64,000 nt of DNA from Stenotrophomonas maltophilia (GCF_002138415.1 NZ_CP015612.1:350001-414000); one strand, 5' to 3'. Positions 1 through 9,904 are shown, counted from the first letter of the stretch. Notes: generated from the sequence alone by a model not told the origin. Numbers and translations are program-made.

Positions 1-1180
<1,180 letters not shown>

Positions 1181-1303
1181 ATAACCTCAAGTTGCCTTGG
1201 CTTTACGACAACGTCGTAAGAGCATCCAAGTGCACGCTACGTCACAAGAACTATGCGAGGCTGGCGCCTTGTCCCCCGGGACGAGTGCGACTCTCCAAAA
1301 GCC

Positions 1304-1420
1304 TCCCTGGTGAAATTAGCGCTGTGGAACCACCCGATCCCATCCCGAACTCGGAAGTGAAACGCAGCTGCGCCGATGGTAGTGTGGCTCAAGCCATGCG
1401 AGAGTAGGTCATCGCCAGGG
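1304..1420 (+). rRNA. rrf: 5S ribosomal RNA, copy 1
   Basis: The sequence carries the conserved 5S core (CCGATCCCATCCCGAACTCG then GAAACGCAGC). The terminal helix is formed by CCCTGG at 1305-1310 and CCAGGG at 1415-1420. It lies about 120 bases downstream of the 23S end, the usual order of a bacterial rRNA operon. Ends were set from the terminal helix and may be off by one or two bases. Confidence 0.95.
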
Positions 1421-1432
1421 TTTACACCCAAA

Positions 1433-1463
1433 ACCCCGCTGCTTGCGCAGCGGGGTTTTTCTT
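1433..1463 (+). terminator. Rho-independent terminator after 5S copy 1
   Basis: The stem CCCCGCTGC / GCAGCGGGG has a four-base loop and is followed by TTTTTCTT. It lies directly behind the first 5S gene. The same stem sequence, with one loop change, follows the second 5S gene. Confidence 0.9.
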
Positions 1464-1551
1464 ATTAAGTGAAGGCACTGCATTTTCCGGGTTCCTTCCG
1501 CCCCAAGGGCAAGATCGCGAAGCTGGCGCTGCAAGCGCTGCTGCAACCGTC

Positions 1552-1668
1552 TCCCTGGTGAAATTAGCGCTGTGGAACCACCCGATCCCATCCCGAACTC
1601 GGAAGTGAAACGCAGCTGCGCCGATGGTAGTGTGGCTCAAGCCATGCGAGAGTAGGTCATCGCCAGGG
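1552..1668 (+). rRNA. rrf: 5S ribosomal RNA, copy 2 (tandem duplicate)
   Basis: This is a second 5S gene, identical by eye to the first through its core and displaced exactly 248 bases (CCCTGG at 1553, CCAGGG at 1663-1668). The duplicated unit includes the terminator, so the copies look like a local tandem duplication. Because a terminator separates them, copy 2 would be made by read-through or by its own promoter. Confidence 0.94.
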
Positions 1669-1680
1669 TTTACACCCAAA

Positions 1681-1709
1681 ACCCCGCTGCTCACGCAGCG
1701 GGGTTTTTC
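1681..1709 (+). terminator. Rho-independent terminator after 5S copy 2
   Basis: The stem CCCCGCTGC / GCAGCGGGG has loop TCAC and is followed by TTTTTCTTT. It closes the rRNA operon. Confidence 0.9.
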
Positions 1710-1729
1710 TTTGTGCGCAGCAAATGCGG

Positions 1730-1752
1730 GTAGTGCCGGCCGCTGGCCGGCA
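1730..1752 (+). repeat. GTAG palindromic repeat (SMAG type)
   Basis: GTAG is followed by TGCCGGCC-GCT-GGCCGGCA. The next ~90 bases hold further inverted repeats with CCAACCAAGGTTGG cores (near 1788-1836), the same core as the large array at 62.5-63.3 kb. Confidence 0.8.
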
Positions 1753-1857
1753 GACGCGTTGATGGAACCGCCGCGAGCGGCGACGCCAACCAAGGTTGGC
1801 GACTACCGATGGCAGAGAGTGCCAACCAAGGTTGGTACCCACCAATGGTGTGGAACG

Positions 1858-1889
1858 CAAAAAAAAGCGGCGCCCCGTGGGGCGCCGCT
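1858..1889 (-). terminator. Terminator for the minus-strand M28 peptidase gene
   Basis: On the minus strand the stem AGCGGCGCCCC / GGGGCGCCGCT has a two-base loop and is followed by a run of T (the A-run 1859-1866 on the plus strand). It lies about 35 bases past the peptidase stop codon. Confidence 0.85.
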
Positions 1890-1925
1890 CTGCTCTCAAC
1901 GATGTTCAGTCGAACATGGCCCGAT

Positions 1926-3635
1926 TTACTTGGCCGGGGCCTTGTCCTTCATCATCGCGTCGCGGGCAGCCTTGAACGGGTTGCCTTCGTACCAGTTCGG
2001 CCAACGATCACCACCGGCCAGTTCCTTGCCCACGCCGTACATCAGCTGCAGGTCTTCCACGGTGCCGTCCAGCTTCCAGGTGGCTGCGTCGAACTCGTCC
2101 TTCGGGCCGTGGTAGCGGTTGGCGCCGTAGTCGGCTGCAGCCTTGCGGCCCGCGTCCACGCCACCCTCGCGCAGGTCTTCGCCGCCATCGGCGTACAGGG
2201 CCGGAACGCCTGCCTTGGCGAAGTTGAAGTGATCGGAACGGAAGTAGAAGCCGCTCTGCACCGAGGTCTCGCCGTGCAGGGTACGGTCCTGGGCCGCAGC
2301 CAGCGGCTTGAGGATGTCCTCCAGCTCCGAGCTGCCGAAGCCGGTGACGGTCACGTCCTTGGCACGGCCGGCCACCGACATCGCATCGATGTTGATCACG
2401 CCCGCGATCTTGTCCAGCGGGAAGGTCGGGTGGGCGACGTAGTACTTCGAACCTAACAAGCCGGATTCTTCCAGGGTCACGGCCAGGAACACCACCGAAC
2501 GCTCCGGCTTCGGCTCCTGGTGGGCCATCGCTTCAGCCACCTCAAGGATGCCGGCCACGCCGGTCGCGTTGTCGACCGCGCCGTTGTAGATGTTGTCGCC
2601 GGTCTCACCCTCATGCTTGCCCAGATGATCCCAGTGCGCCATGTACAGCACGGCCTCGTCAGCGCGCTTGGTGCCCGGCAGTACGCCCACCACGTTGCGC
2701 GACTGCTTCTGCGCGATCTGGCTCTTCAGATCAACCGCAGCGGTCGCCTTCAGCGGGACCGGCTTGAAGCCGCGCTTGCTGGCGTCCTTGTAGGCCTGTG
2801 CCAGGTCCAGGCCGGCACCGGCGAACAGCGCCTTGGCGGCGTCGGCACTCAGCCAGCCCTGCACTGGAATGCGAGCTTCCGGGTCATCCTTGGCCGGCAG
2901 GTCGTACTGCGGGCCGGCCCAGGAGTTCTTCACCACGTCCCAGCCGTAGGACGCGCCGGCGGTGTCGTGCACGATCAGCGCGGCAGCGGCACCCTTGCGC
3001 GCAGCCTCCTCAAACTTGTAGGTCCACCGACCGTAGTAGGTCATGCGCTTGCCGTCGAACAGCTTTTCGTCATCGACGTGGAAGCCCGGATCGTTGACGA
3101 GCATCACGACCGTCTTGCCCTTCCAGTCCTGGCCGGCGTAATCGTTCCACTTCTGCTCCGGCGCATCGACGCCGTAGCCGACGAACACCAGGTCGCTGGC
3201 ATCGACCTTCACCTCGGCCTGGCCGGTACGGGTACCGACCACCATGTCGGTGCCGAACTTCAGTTCGGTGGTCTTGCCGCCCTGGGTGATCTTCAGCACG
3301 GTCGATTCGTCGGCCGTGGTCTCGGTCATCGGCACGTCCTGGAACCAGCTGTCGCCGTTGCCGGGCTGCAGGCCGATGCGCTGCATCTGGTCGCGGATGT
3401 AGTTGACCGTCAGTTCTTCGCCCTTGCTGCCCGGGGCGCGGCCTTCGAATTCATCCGAAGCCAGGGTCTTGACCATCTCGGCGAAGTCGCCGGCGTTGAT
3501 CTCCGGGGAGAACTGATGGGCGGCGGGCTTCGCAGCAGCGGTGTCGGTGGCCGGCGCGGCGGCCGGCGTGTCTTCGCCTTTGCAGGCACTGAGCGCGGCC
3601 GCAGCGGCCAGGCACAGGAGGAGTTTGCGGGGCAT
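1926..3635 (-). CDS. M28 family metallopeptidase, lipoprotein (PA-domain aminopeptidase type)
   Basis: This is predicted to be a zinc exopeptidase anchored in an outer or periplasmic membrane leaflet as a lipoprotein. I chose the ATG at 3635 because it gives a clean lipoprotein signal (MPRKLLLCLAAAAALSAC, lipobox LSAC) behind an AGGA-like site; a longer reading begins 14 codons upstream. The protein is 569 residues. A PA-type insert region (VFVGYGVDAPE and following) precedes the M28 catalytic core. Visible metal-site motifs are AHWDHLG, the bridging Asp in GAVDNATGVAG, the Glu pair in LEESGLLGS, an Asp/Glu in DGGED and a late His in YHGPKDEF. This order is typical of the family. Substrate is not inferable. 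It is monocistronic by appearance, with its own terminator downstream. Confidence 0.9.
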   Translation of the reverse strand: MPRKLLLCLAAAAALSACKGEDTPAAAPATDTAAAKPAAHQFSPEINAGDFAEMVKTLASDEFEGRAPGSKGEELTVNYIRDQMQRIGLQPGNGDSWFQDVPMTETTADESTVLKITQGGKTTELKFGTDMVVGTRTGQAEVKVDASDLVFVGYGVDAPEQKWNDYAGQDWKGKTVVMLVNDPGFHVDDEKLFDGKRMTYYGRWTYKFEEAARKGAAAALIVHDTAGASYGWDVVKNSWAGPQYDLPAKDDPEARIPVQGWLSADAAKALFAGAGLDLAQAYKDASKRGFKPVPLKATAAVDLKSQIAQKQSRNVVGVLPGTKRADEAVLYMAHWDHLGKHEGETGDNIYNGAVDNATGVAGILEVAEAMAHQEPKPERSVVFLAVTLEESGLLGSKYYVAHPTFPLDKIAGVINIDAMSVAGRAKDVTVTGFGSSELEDILKPLAAAQDRTLHGETSVQSGFYFRSDHFNFAKAGVPALYADGGEDLREGGVDAGRKAAADYGANRYHGPKDEFDAATWKLDGTVEDLQLMYGVGKELAGGDRWPNWYEGNPFKAARDAMMKDKAPAK

Positions 3636-3721
3636 CGTCGATTCCTGGGTAACAAAGGGCGGCCGCGCGTCGTGCACGACCGGTATCAGCGAGTATCACC
3701 GAACCCGAAGGCGCGGTGCGC

Positions 3722-4384
3722 TCAGTCCGCCGGGGCGGTTTCGGTGTCGAACGGGATCGCCTCGGCGCCGGTGACCGGCCCGATGCGGGCGCTGCGATGC
3801 ACGTACAGCACGACCTCGCGTTCGAACTGCAGGGGGCCGTTGACCACGGCATTCGGGCCGATGATCACGCGTGGTTTGCGGCTGGCGGTCAGCGAGACGC
3901 TGAAGTTCGGCTTGCGTACATGCACGCCACCGGTGACCTGCGAGCCGATGCCCACGGTGATGTCACCGTTGACAGTCTCCACGTCCTTGCCGACGCGGCT
4001 TTCGACCAGGCCGATGCCGCCGTTGACGGTCTCGACGCCGCCTTCGACCTGGCTGCCGCGGTCGGTGAAAATGCTGCCGTTTACGGTGCTGACGCTGCCG
4101 CGCGCGATGACCTCGCGGCCCAGGCGCACACCGCCGTTGACCGTTTCAATCTTGCCGGTGCGCGCGCGGTCGGCGACCTTGACCCCGCCGTTGACGGTGT
4201 CGATGCTGCCGGTTTCTACGCCTTCGCCGACACGGATACCACCATTGACGGTGTCCAGCTTGCCGTAGCGTTGGCCGGCTTCGGCGCTGATGCTGCCGTT
4301 GACCTTGCTGATGTTCTCCTGGGCACAGACGGGCCCGGTGACCAGCAGAACGCCCAACAGCAGCGGAATGGAAAGAGCTTTCAT
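3722..4384 (-). CDS. Exported repeat protein with seven VNG repeats of about 18 residues
   Basis: This 220-residue protein starts with a signal peptide (MKALSIPLLLGVLLVTGPVCA) and has a GAGG ribosome site just upstream. The mature part is a regular repeat: VNG recurs at residues 28, 46, 64, 82, 101, 120 and 138, mostly as TVNGG, with 18-19 residue spacing. Such regular short repeats with small residues suggest a right-handed beta-helix or stacked beta-sheet fold, as in DUF4097-like or bactofilin-like proteins; that is inference. Residues 155-220 do not repeat and end in an acidic tail. It is divergently arranged with the EnvC-like gene, leaving only a few bases between annotated starts. Function unknown. 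Confidence 0.8.
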   Translation of the reverse strand: MKALSIPLLLGVLLVTGPVCAQENISKVNGSISAEAGQRYGKLDTVNGGIRVGEGVETGSIDTVNGGVKVADRARTGKIETVNGGVRLGREVIARGSVSTVNGSIFTDRGSQVEGGVETVNGGIGLVESRVGKDVETVNGDITVGIGSQVTGGVHVRKPNFSVSLTASRKPRVIIGPNAVVNGPLQFEREVVLYVHRSARIGPVTGAEAIPFDTETAPAD

Positions 4385-4398
4385 GGGGACCTCGATGG

Positions 4399-5778
4399 AT
4401 GTGCGGCTGGCAGGCCGCGTGCGGAGATGTCACCATTCCCCGGTACCCCCTGCAACTGCCTGAAGTCACTGGAAAGCCCTTGCGCGACAACGCCTTCCCA
4501 TCACGCCGACATCACATCGCCGCCGTACGCGGCGGGCGCTGCCTGCTGTTGGGGCTGGCGATCGCCTTGGCGCTGCCGCTGCCGGGCGCAGCGCAGACCA
4601 CCCGCGAGACCGAGCGCAAGCTGCAGAAACTGCGCAGTGAGCTGAAGGGCGTGGCGCAGGAGCGCCGGCAGATCGAGGGCCAGCGTGGCCAGGCCTCGCA
4701 GCAGCTGCGTGAGGCAGATGAAAAGGTGGCCCGCACCGGCCGTGCGCTTGCGCAGACCGAAACCGCGCTGCGCGAGCAGGGAAGGGCCCTGGCCGAGGCG
4801 GAACAGCGCCGCAACACGCTGCAGGCCAACCTCGCCCAGCAGCACCGCGAACTGGCTGGCCTGCTGCGTGCGGCCTATCAGCTGGGCAATCACGCCCCCC
4901 TGAAGCTGCTGCTGTCGCAGGACACGGTGGCCGATGCCAATCGCGCCCTGGCCTACCACCGCTACCTGCAGCGCGAGCGGGCACAGCGCATCACCACGCT
5001 GACCGCTGACCTGAAGGAACTGGAAGCGCTGCAGGCGCAGATCGCCGAGCGCAAGCAGAAGCTGCAGGGTGCACAGCAGGACCAGAAGCAGCAGGCCGCG
5101 GCGCTGGAAGCCGACCGTCGCGATCGCGCAAAGACCGTGGCCTCGCTGGACGAGCGCTTCAAGGACCAGCGCGAGAAGGAACAGGCGCTGGGCCAGGATG
5201 CCAAGGCGCTGGAAACACTGCTGGCCAATCTGCGTGCTGCTGCGGCCCGCGCCGAGGCCGAGCGTCGCGCGGCTGCACGTCGAGCCGCCGCCGAAAAGGC
5301 CGCTGCCGAGCGCGCCGCACGCCAGGCCGCGGCACAGGGCCGGCCGCCGCCGCCCACCAAGATTCCGCCGGCGGTGGCGTCCGCACCGGCCCCGAAGGTC
5401 GGTGGCCTGGGCTGGCCGTTGTCCGGCAACCTGCTGGCCCGCTACGGCGGCAAGCTGCCCGATGGCCGCACCAGCAGCGGCGTGCTGATCGGCGCCCCGG
5501 CCGGAAGCACCGTCACCGCCGTGGCCGACGGCACCGTGGTGTTCTCCGACTGGATGACCGGCTACGGCATGATCCTGATCGTCGACCACGGCAATGGCTA
5601 CATGAGCCTGTATGCCCACAACGACACCCTGCTGAAGGATGCCGGCGCGCGGGTCAGCCGCGGCGATGCGGTGGCCAAGGTCGGCAATTCCGGGGGCCAG
5701 GGCGTGACTGCGCTGTACTTCGAGCTGCGCCGTGGCGGGCAGCCGGTCAATCCGGACAGCTGGCTGCAGCGGCGCTGA
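4399..5778 (+). CDS. envC: EnvC-like murein hydrolase activator
   Basis: EnvC proteins are periplasmic coiled-coil factors that activate the AmiA/AmiB amidases at the division septum. After a hydrophobic signal segment (LLLGLAIALALPLPGAAQ) comes a long Glu/Gln/Arg/Ala-rich coiled coil (about residues 70-320), a Pro-rich linker and a C-terminal LytM (M23) domain. The LytM domain is degenerate: the usual H-x3-D is replaced (SSGVLIGAP) and the final HxH reads LYFEL, as expected for a non-catalytic activator. The start is uncertain. The ATG at 4399 leaves about 45 residues before the signal segment and almost touches the divergent gene; a TTG at 4480 would give a more normal signal peptide. It is followed by a CtpA-type protease, a common pairing. 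Confidence 0.88.
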   Translation: MCGWQAACGDVTIPRYPLQLPEVTGKPLRDNAFPSRRHHIAAVRGGRCLLLGLAIALALPLPGAAQTTRETERKLQKLRSELKGVAQERRQIEGQRGQASQQLREADEKVARTGRALAQTETALREQGRALAEAEQRRNTLQANLAQQHRELAGLLRAAYQLGNHAPLKLLLSQDTVADANRALAYHRYLQRERAQRITTLTADLKELEALQAQIAERKQKLQGAQQDQKQQAAALEADRRDRAKTVASLDERFKDQREKEQALGQDAKALETLLANLRAAAARAEAERRAAARRAAAEKAAAERAARQAAAQGRPPPPTKIPPAVASAPAPKVGGLGWPLSGNLLARYGGKLPDGRTSSGVLIGAPAGSTVTAVADGTVVFSDWMTGYGMILIVDHGNGYMSLYAHNDTLLKDAGARVSRGDAVAKVGNSGGQGVTALYFELRRGGQPVNPDSWLQRR

Positions 5779-5886
5779 ATCCCGGCCCGCCACGTGCGGG
5801 CTGGATTCAACGGGAATTTAGCTGTGCTTCGCGCATAATCGGTGCATGTGCCTTGGGCACCATGCCAACGTCGACAGGAGTGATCC

Positions 5887-7335
5887 ATGCGCGCAGCCCG
5901 TACCGCCACCCTCTTGCTGGCCCTGTTGCCAGCGCTGTCCTGGGCGCAGCAGACCGCGCCCGCCCCGAGCCAGGAAACCAGCGGGCAGGCAGCGAACAGC
6001 GAGGAGGCGGTGACCTCGAAGGTGCCGCTGGAGGAAATCCGCCGTTTCGTGGCCGTGTACAACGCGGTGCGTGCCGCCTATGTCGACCCGGTCGATGACA
6101 AGAAGCTGATGCAGGCGGCGGTGCGTGGCCTGCTGCTCGACCTCGATCCACACAGCACCTACTTCAACAAGGAAGACGCGCAGGCCTTCGACGAGCAGGC
6201 CAATGGTGCCTACGAAGGCATCGGCGTGGAGCTGCAGCAGCAGCCGGACAACGCCAGCATGAAGGTGATCTCGCCGATCGACGACACGCCGGCGGCCAAG
6301 GCCGGCATCCTCGCCGGTGACCTGATCATCGCCATCGACGGCAAGCCGATCAGCGCGATCGATGCCAGCGAACCGCTGCGCGGCCCGGCCGGCAGCAAGG
6401 TGGTGCTGACCATCGTACGCGAAGGCAAGCCCAAGCCGTTCGATGTCAGCCTCACCCGCCAGACCATCCGCGTGACCAGCGTGCGCAGCCGCCTCCTGGA
6501 ACCGGGCTATGGCTACATCCGCCTGAGCACCTTCCAGGCCGACACCGGTTCGGACTTCCAGAAGCACGTGCAGCAGTTGCAGAAGCAGTCCGGTGGCCAG
6601 CTCAAGGGCCTGGTGCTGGATCTGCGCAGCAACCCGGGGGGCCTGCTGACCGCTGCGGTGCAGGTGGCCGATGATCTGCTCGACAAGGGCAACATCGTCA
6701 GCACCCGTGGCCGCATCAGCATCAGCGATGCCCGTTTCGATGCGACCCCGGGCGACCTGCTGAAGGGCGCACCGGTGGTCGTGCTGGCCGATGCCGGTTC
6801 GGCCAGCGCATCGGAAGTACTTGCCGGCGCGTTGCGCGACAACAAGCGCGCGCGCGTGGTCGGCAGCCGTACCTTCGGCAAGGGCTCGGTGCAGACCGTG
6901 CTGCCGCTGGACAACGGTGATTCGGTGAAGCTGACCACCGCGCGTTATTACACGCCCAGCGGCAAGTCGATCCAGGCCACCGGCATCGTGCCGGACGTTG
7001 AACTGAAGCCGGCCGCCACGCCCGCGGAAGATGCACTGCCGGCCAGCCTGAGCGACTACAGCGAAGCGACCCTGCCGGGCCATCTGCGCGGCGATGACGA
7101 AGGCACCGAGGGCTACCACGCCGGTGCGGTGCTGCCGGGCGATGGCCCGATCAACGACGCGCTGGCCGAGCTGAAGAACCCGGGTTCGGTGGCGGCGCGG
7201 TTGAAGGCCGAGGCCGCCAAGGCGGAGGCGGCCAAGGCCACGAAGGCCGCTGCGGCGAAGCCGGAAGCCAAGGTCGAACCGAAGGCGGAAAGCAAGCCGG
7301 AAGCAATGCCCGCACCGGCTCCGGCCAAGCCCTGA
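5887..7335 (+). CDS. S41 family C-terminal processing peptidase (CtpA/Prc type)
   Basis: This periplasmic serine protease cuts substrates near their C-termini. The ATG at 5887 follows AGGAG and begins a signal peptide ending near SWAQQ. The PDZ domain spans roughly residues 105-190 (GIGVELQQ, AGILAGDLIIAIDGKP). The S41 domain follows, with GLVLDLRSNPGG at 241-252. The catalytic Ser is likely S307 in GSASASE and the general-base Lys K332 in TFGKGSVQ, 25 residues apart as in Prc/CtpA. The 482-residue protein ends in an Ala/Lys/Glu/Pro-rich tail (residues 430-482) that is probably disordered. It is placed directly behind envC, about 110 bases apart, so the two may share a role in murein hydrolase control. 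Confidence 0.94.
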   Translation: MRAARTATLLLALLPALSWAQQTAPAPSQETSGQAANSEEAVTSKVPLEEIRRFVAVYNAVRAAYVDPVDDKKLMQAAVRGLLLDLDPHSTYFNKEDAQAFDEQANGAYEGIGVELQQQPDNASMKVISPIDDTPAAKAGILAGDLIIAIDGKPISAIDASEPLRGPAGSKVVLTIVREGKPKPFDVSLTRQTIRVTSVRSRLLEPGYGYIRLSTFQADTGSDFQKHVQQLQKQSGGQLKGLVLDLRSNPGGLLTAAVQVADDLLDKGNIVSTRGRISISDARFDATPGDLLKGAPVVVLADAGSASASEVLAGALRDNKRARVVGSRTFGKGSVQTVLPLDNGDSVKLTTARYYTPSGKSIQATGIVPDVELKPAATPAEDALPASLSDYSEATLPGHLRGDDEGTEGYHAGAVLPGDGPINDALAELKNPGSVAARLKAEAAKAEAAKATKAAAAKPEAKVEPKAESKPEAMPAPAPAKP

Positions 7336-7341
7336 TTCTGC

Positions 7342-7408
7342 AGAGTCGAGTCACGCTCGACTGATCTACGAACGGGCGGGTGAGGATGGAGCCGGCCAGC
7401 GGCCGGCA
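7342..7408. repeat. Degenerate pair of SMAG-type hairpins
   Basis: The first hairpin is AGTCGAG-TCACG-CTCGACT followed by CTAC (about 7343-7369). The second is GCCGGCC-AGC-GGCCGGC (7391-7407). They lie between two convergent genes and may serve as a weak transcription end for either side. Confidence 0.65.
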
Positions 7409-7418
7409 CAACCAGGGG

Positions 7419-8117
7419 TCAGAAGCCGTGGCGCTTGCGCAGGCGGCGGGCGATGGCCGCCCGCACGTAGACCCCGTACACCAGGCCGAACACGAAGCCG
7501 CCGATGTGCGCCCACCAGGCCACCATGCCGAAGCTCGGGCCGATGTGGGCGAACACCACCTGCAGTGCGGCCCAGACGCCGATGAGCAGGTAGGCCGGTG
7601 CCCGCACGAACTCCAGGAACAGGCCGAGCGGGATCACCACGCCCAGCCGGGCGCCCGGGAACAGGGCCAGATAGGCGCCGATCAGCGCCGACACCGCGCC
7701 GCTGGCACCGATGATGATCTGGTCCGGGCTGCCCATGGTGTAGATCGCCACCAGGTTCGATACCGCGCCGCCCACCAGGAACAGCAGCAGCAACCGCCAC
7801 GGCCCCAGCACCCGCTCGGCGGGCAGGCCGAAGATCAGCAGGAACACCAGGTTGCCCAGCAGGTGCGACCAGTCGGCGTGCAGGAACAGGGCGGTGAACA
7901 GGCGCAGCACGCTGCCGTCCTGCAGGGTGGCCCACCAGTCCAGCGGGTGGGTCAGGCCGGTGGACAGGGCGCCCCAGTCCAGCCAGAGGCTGCCGCGGGC
8001 ATCGTCCGGACGCGAGATCGACCATAGGAATGCCAGCCACAGTGCCGCAAACAGCACGGGCGTGGCCCAGCGCAGGGCCGCCTTCTTGCGCGACGGGAGG
8101 GAGACGAACATGGGCAC
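7419..8117 (-). CDS. Rhomboid family intramembrane serine protease
   Basis: Rhomboids cut transmembrane substrates within the inner membrane. The 232-residue protein has about six hydrophobic segments and the family signatures: HLLGN at residues 85-89 (the H-x3-N oxyanion motif), the catalytic serine S139 in GASG, and the catalytic His H204 in WAHIGGFVFG. The two catalytic residues are thus both present. The N-terminus offers two starts two codons apart (8117 and 8111). The C-terminal tail is basic (RRLRKRH), fitting a cytoplasmic end. Confidence 0.93.
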   Translation of the reverse strand: MPMFVSLPSRKKAALRWATPVLFAALWLAFLWSISRPDDARGSLWLDWGALSTGLTHPLDWWATLQDGSVLRLFTALFLHADWSHLLGNLVFLLIFGLPAERVLGPWRLLLLFLVGGAVSNLVAIYTMGSPDQIIIGASGAVSALIGAYLALFPGARLGVVIPLGLFLEFVRAPAYLLIGVWAALQVVFAHIGPSFGMVAWWAHIGGFVFGLVYGVYVRAAIARRLRKRHGF

Positions 8118-8193
8118 TAGCCTAGCGTGCGGGCGCTTGCGGCGGGGATTGTCCTGTTCAGCTTTTGGGACGAAAAAACCGCCACTGCTGTTA

Positions 8194-8221
8194 TTGTTTC
8201 ATTAACAGCTCTGGGTAATAC
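8194..8221 (+). promoter_or_regulatory. Candidate sigma-70 promoter for the FadL-type gene
   Basis: TTGTTT at 8194-8199 and TAATAC at 8216-8221 are separated by 16 bases, upstream of the outer membrane transporter gene. Predicted by eye only. Confidence 0.4.
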
Positions 8222-8224
8222 TCG

Positions 8225-8240
8225 CATACGGCGTCGTATG
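8225..8240 (+). promoter_or_regulatory. Inverted repeat CATACG-GCGT-CGTATG near the predicted start of transcription
   Basis: A perfect 6-bp inverted repeat with a 4-base centre lies 4 bases past the predicted -10 element and about 100 bases before the FadL-type start codon. Its position would suit a repressor operator or a 5'-UTR hairpin. The binding factor is unknown. Confidence 0.35.
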
Positions 8241-8337
8241 TCGGGAGGGGAATCCGGCGCGCTCCGATGGGTCCCAGGACCTGCCGGGCGCAGGCGCACT
8301 CAGAGCAACATCACCGCTTACCGGAGAGAGAACTACG

Positions 8338-9765
8338 ATGCAAACCGCTTCCACCATTGCCCGTCTGACCCTGCTGGCCGTCGGCGTTGCCGGTGCGCTG
8401 GCCGCCGCCGATGCCAACGCCGCCGCCTTCCAGCTGAAGGAAAACAGCGCCAAGGGCCTCGGCCGTGCGTTCGCCGGCTCCACCTCCGCTGAAGGCGATG
8501 CCTCGGTGGTCGCCACCAACCCGGCGTCGATGCGCCTGCTCGAAGGCACCCAGATCCAGGGCGACGTCAGCGCCATCAGCTTCGGCGCCAAGTTCCGCGG
8601 CCAGGGCAAGTACGCCAACGGCGCTCCGATCTCCGGCGGCAACGGCGGCGACGCCGGCATGATCGCCCCGGTCCCGGCAGCCTACTTCCACCTGCCGTTC
8701 GGCGAGAACGACAACATGCACTTCGGTGCATCGCTGACCGTGCCGTTCGGCTTCAAGACCGAATACGACCGTGACTGGGTCGGCCGCTACAACGGCGTCA
8801 AGACCGAGCTGCAGGCGATCGACCTGGGCGTCGCGTTCTCCTACGACGTCAACCCGTACCTGTCGTTTGGTGCTTCGGTGTTCGCCGAGCGTCTGAACGT
8901 CGACCTGACCAGCGCCGTCGATACCGGCACCGCGATCAACGCCAGCGCCCAGCAGAAGGCTGCCGCTGCCGTTCTGGCCGCCGGTGGCACCGCCGCCCAG
9001 GCCGCTGCCGCTTCGCGTCAGGCCGCCGTCGCCATGGCCCAGCAGGGCTTCGCCCCGGGCACCGCCGATGGCTTCCTGCGCATCAAGGGTGACGAAGTGT
9101 CCATGGGCTACACCCTGGGCATGACCGTCAGCCCGGTGGAAGGCACCAACATCGCCTTCAGCTACCGCTCGCAGGTCAAGCACAAGATCAACGACGGCAA
9201 GGCCGACTTCACCATTCCGGGCAACGCGGAGACGTTCCTGCGCGCAGCCGCTCCGGGCACCTTCATCGACAGCAACGGTCGTGCCTCGATCACCCTGCCG
9301 GCCAGCGCCACCGTCAGCTTCACCCACCGCGTGAACGACCAGTGGAAGATCATGGCCGACGTCTCGCGCACCGCGTGGAGCAAGTTCGACCAGGTCGTCG
9401 TCGACTATGACTCCAACCAGCCGGACAGCGTGCTGCCGTTCCACTACCGCGACACCACCTTCGCGTCGATCGGTACCGAGTACCGCATGAACGAGAAGCT
9501 GACCCTGCGCGGCGGTCTTGCCTACGACCAGACCCCGACCACCGACGCACACCGCGACGTGCGCGTGCCGGACACCACCCGCAAGTGGCTGTCGCTGGGT
9601 CTGACCTACGCGGCATCGGAAAAGATGGAATACAGCGTGGGCTACACCCACCTGTTCACCAAGGATCCGAACGTCAACTCGACCTCGGCCACCGCCAACA
9701 CCGTGACCGGCAAGTACAAGGTCAGCGGCGACGTGCTGGCGGCTTCGATGCAGTACAAGTTCTGA
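8338..9765 (+). CDS. FadL/TodX-type outer membrane transport protein (OMPP1 family)
   Basis: Members form outer membrane beta-barrels that admit long-chain fatty acids or other hydrophobic compounds. The 475-residue precursor has a signal peptide ending after ADANA, then AAFQLKENSAKGLGRAFAGS, the typical FadL N-terminal hatch region with NPASM. It ends in an aromatic residue (QYKF), as barrel proteins do. An unusual Ala/Gln-rich stretch lies at about residues 200-240, probably an extracellular loop insertion. A GGAGAGAG-like ribosome site precedes the ATG. A strong terminator follows, so it is probably transcribed alone. Confidence 0.92.
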   Translation: MQTASTIARLTLLAVGVAGALAAADANAAAFQLKENSAKGLGRAFAGSTSAEGDASVVATNPASMRLLEGTQIQGDVSAISFGAKFRGQGKYANGAPISGGNGGDAGMIAPVPAAYFHLPFGENDNMHFGASLTVPFGFKTEYDRDWVGRYNGVKTELQAIDLGVAFSYDVNPYLSFGASVFAERLNVDLTSAVDTGTAINASAQQKAAAAVLAAGGTAAQAAAASRQAAVAMAQQGFAPGTADGFLRIKGDEVSMGYTLGMTVSPVEGTNIAFSYRSQVKHKINDGKADFTIPGNAETFLRAAAPGTFIDSNGRASITLPASATVSFTHRVNDQWKIMADVSRTAWSKFDQVVVDYDSNQPDSVLPFHYRDTTFASIGTEYRMNEKLTLRGGLAYDQTPTTDAHRDVRVPDTTRKWLSLGLTYAASEKMEYSVGYTHLFTKDPNVNSTSATANTVTGKYKVSGDVLAASMQYKF

Positions 9766-9795
9766 TTCGGGCGATTGCCTGAAGCAGTACGAAGG

Positions 9796-9823
9796 AGGCC
9801 CCGCGCAAGCGGGGCCTTTTTTT
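9796..9823 (+). terminator. Rho-independent terminator of the FadL-type gene
   Basis: The stem AGGCCCCGC / GCGGGGCCT has loop GCAA and is followed by seven or more T. Confidence 0.92.
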
Positions 9824-9904
9824 CTGGGGGCCTCGGACCATCCACGCATGGAACGGATCCAGCGGGAGTCTCCATCGGTGGCCTGGATCCATGACAATAG
9901 CGCC

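Noticed and set aside
2520..4268. Long open frame on the plus strand opposite the M28 peptidase and repeat-protein genes
   Set aside because: It is antisense to two well supported genes, its composition is His/Arg/Ala/Val-rich as in high-GC shadow frames, and no family motif is visible.
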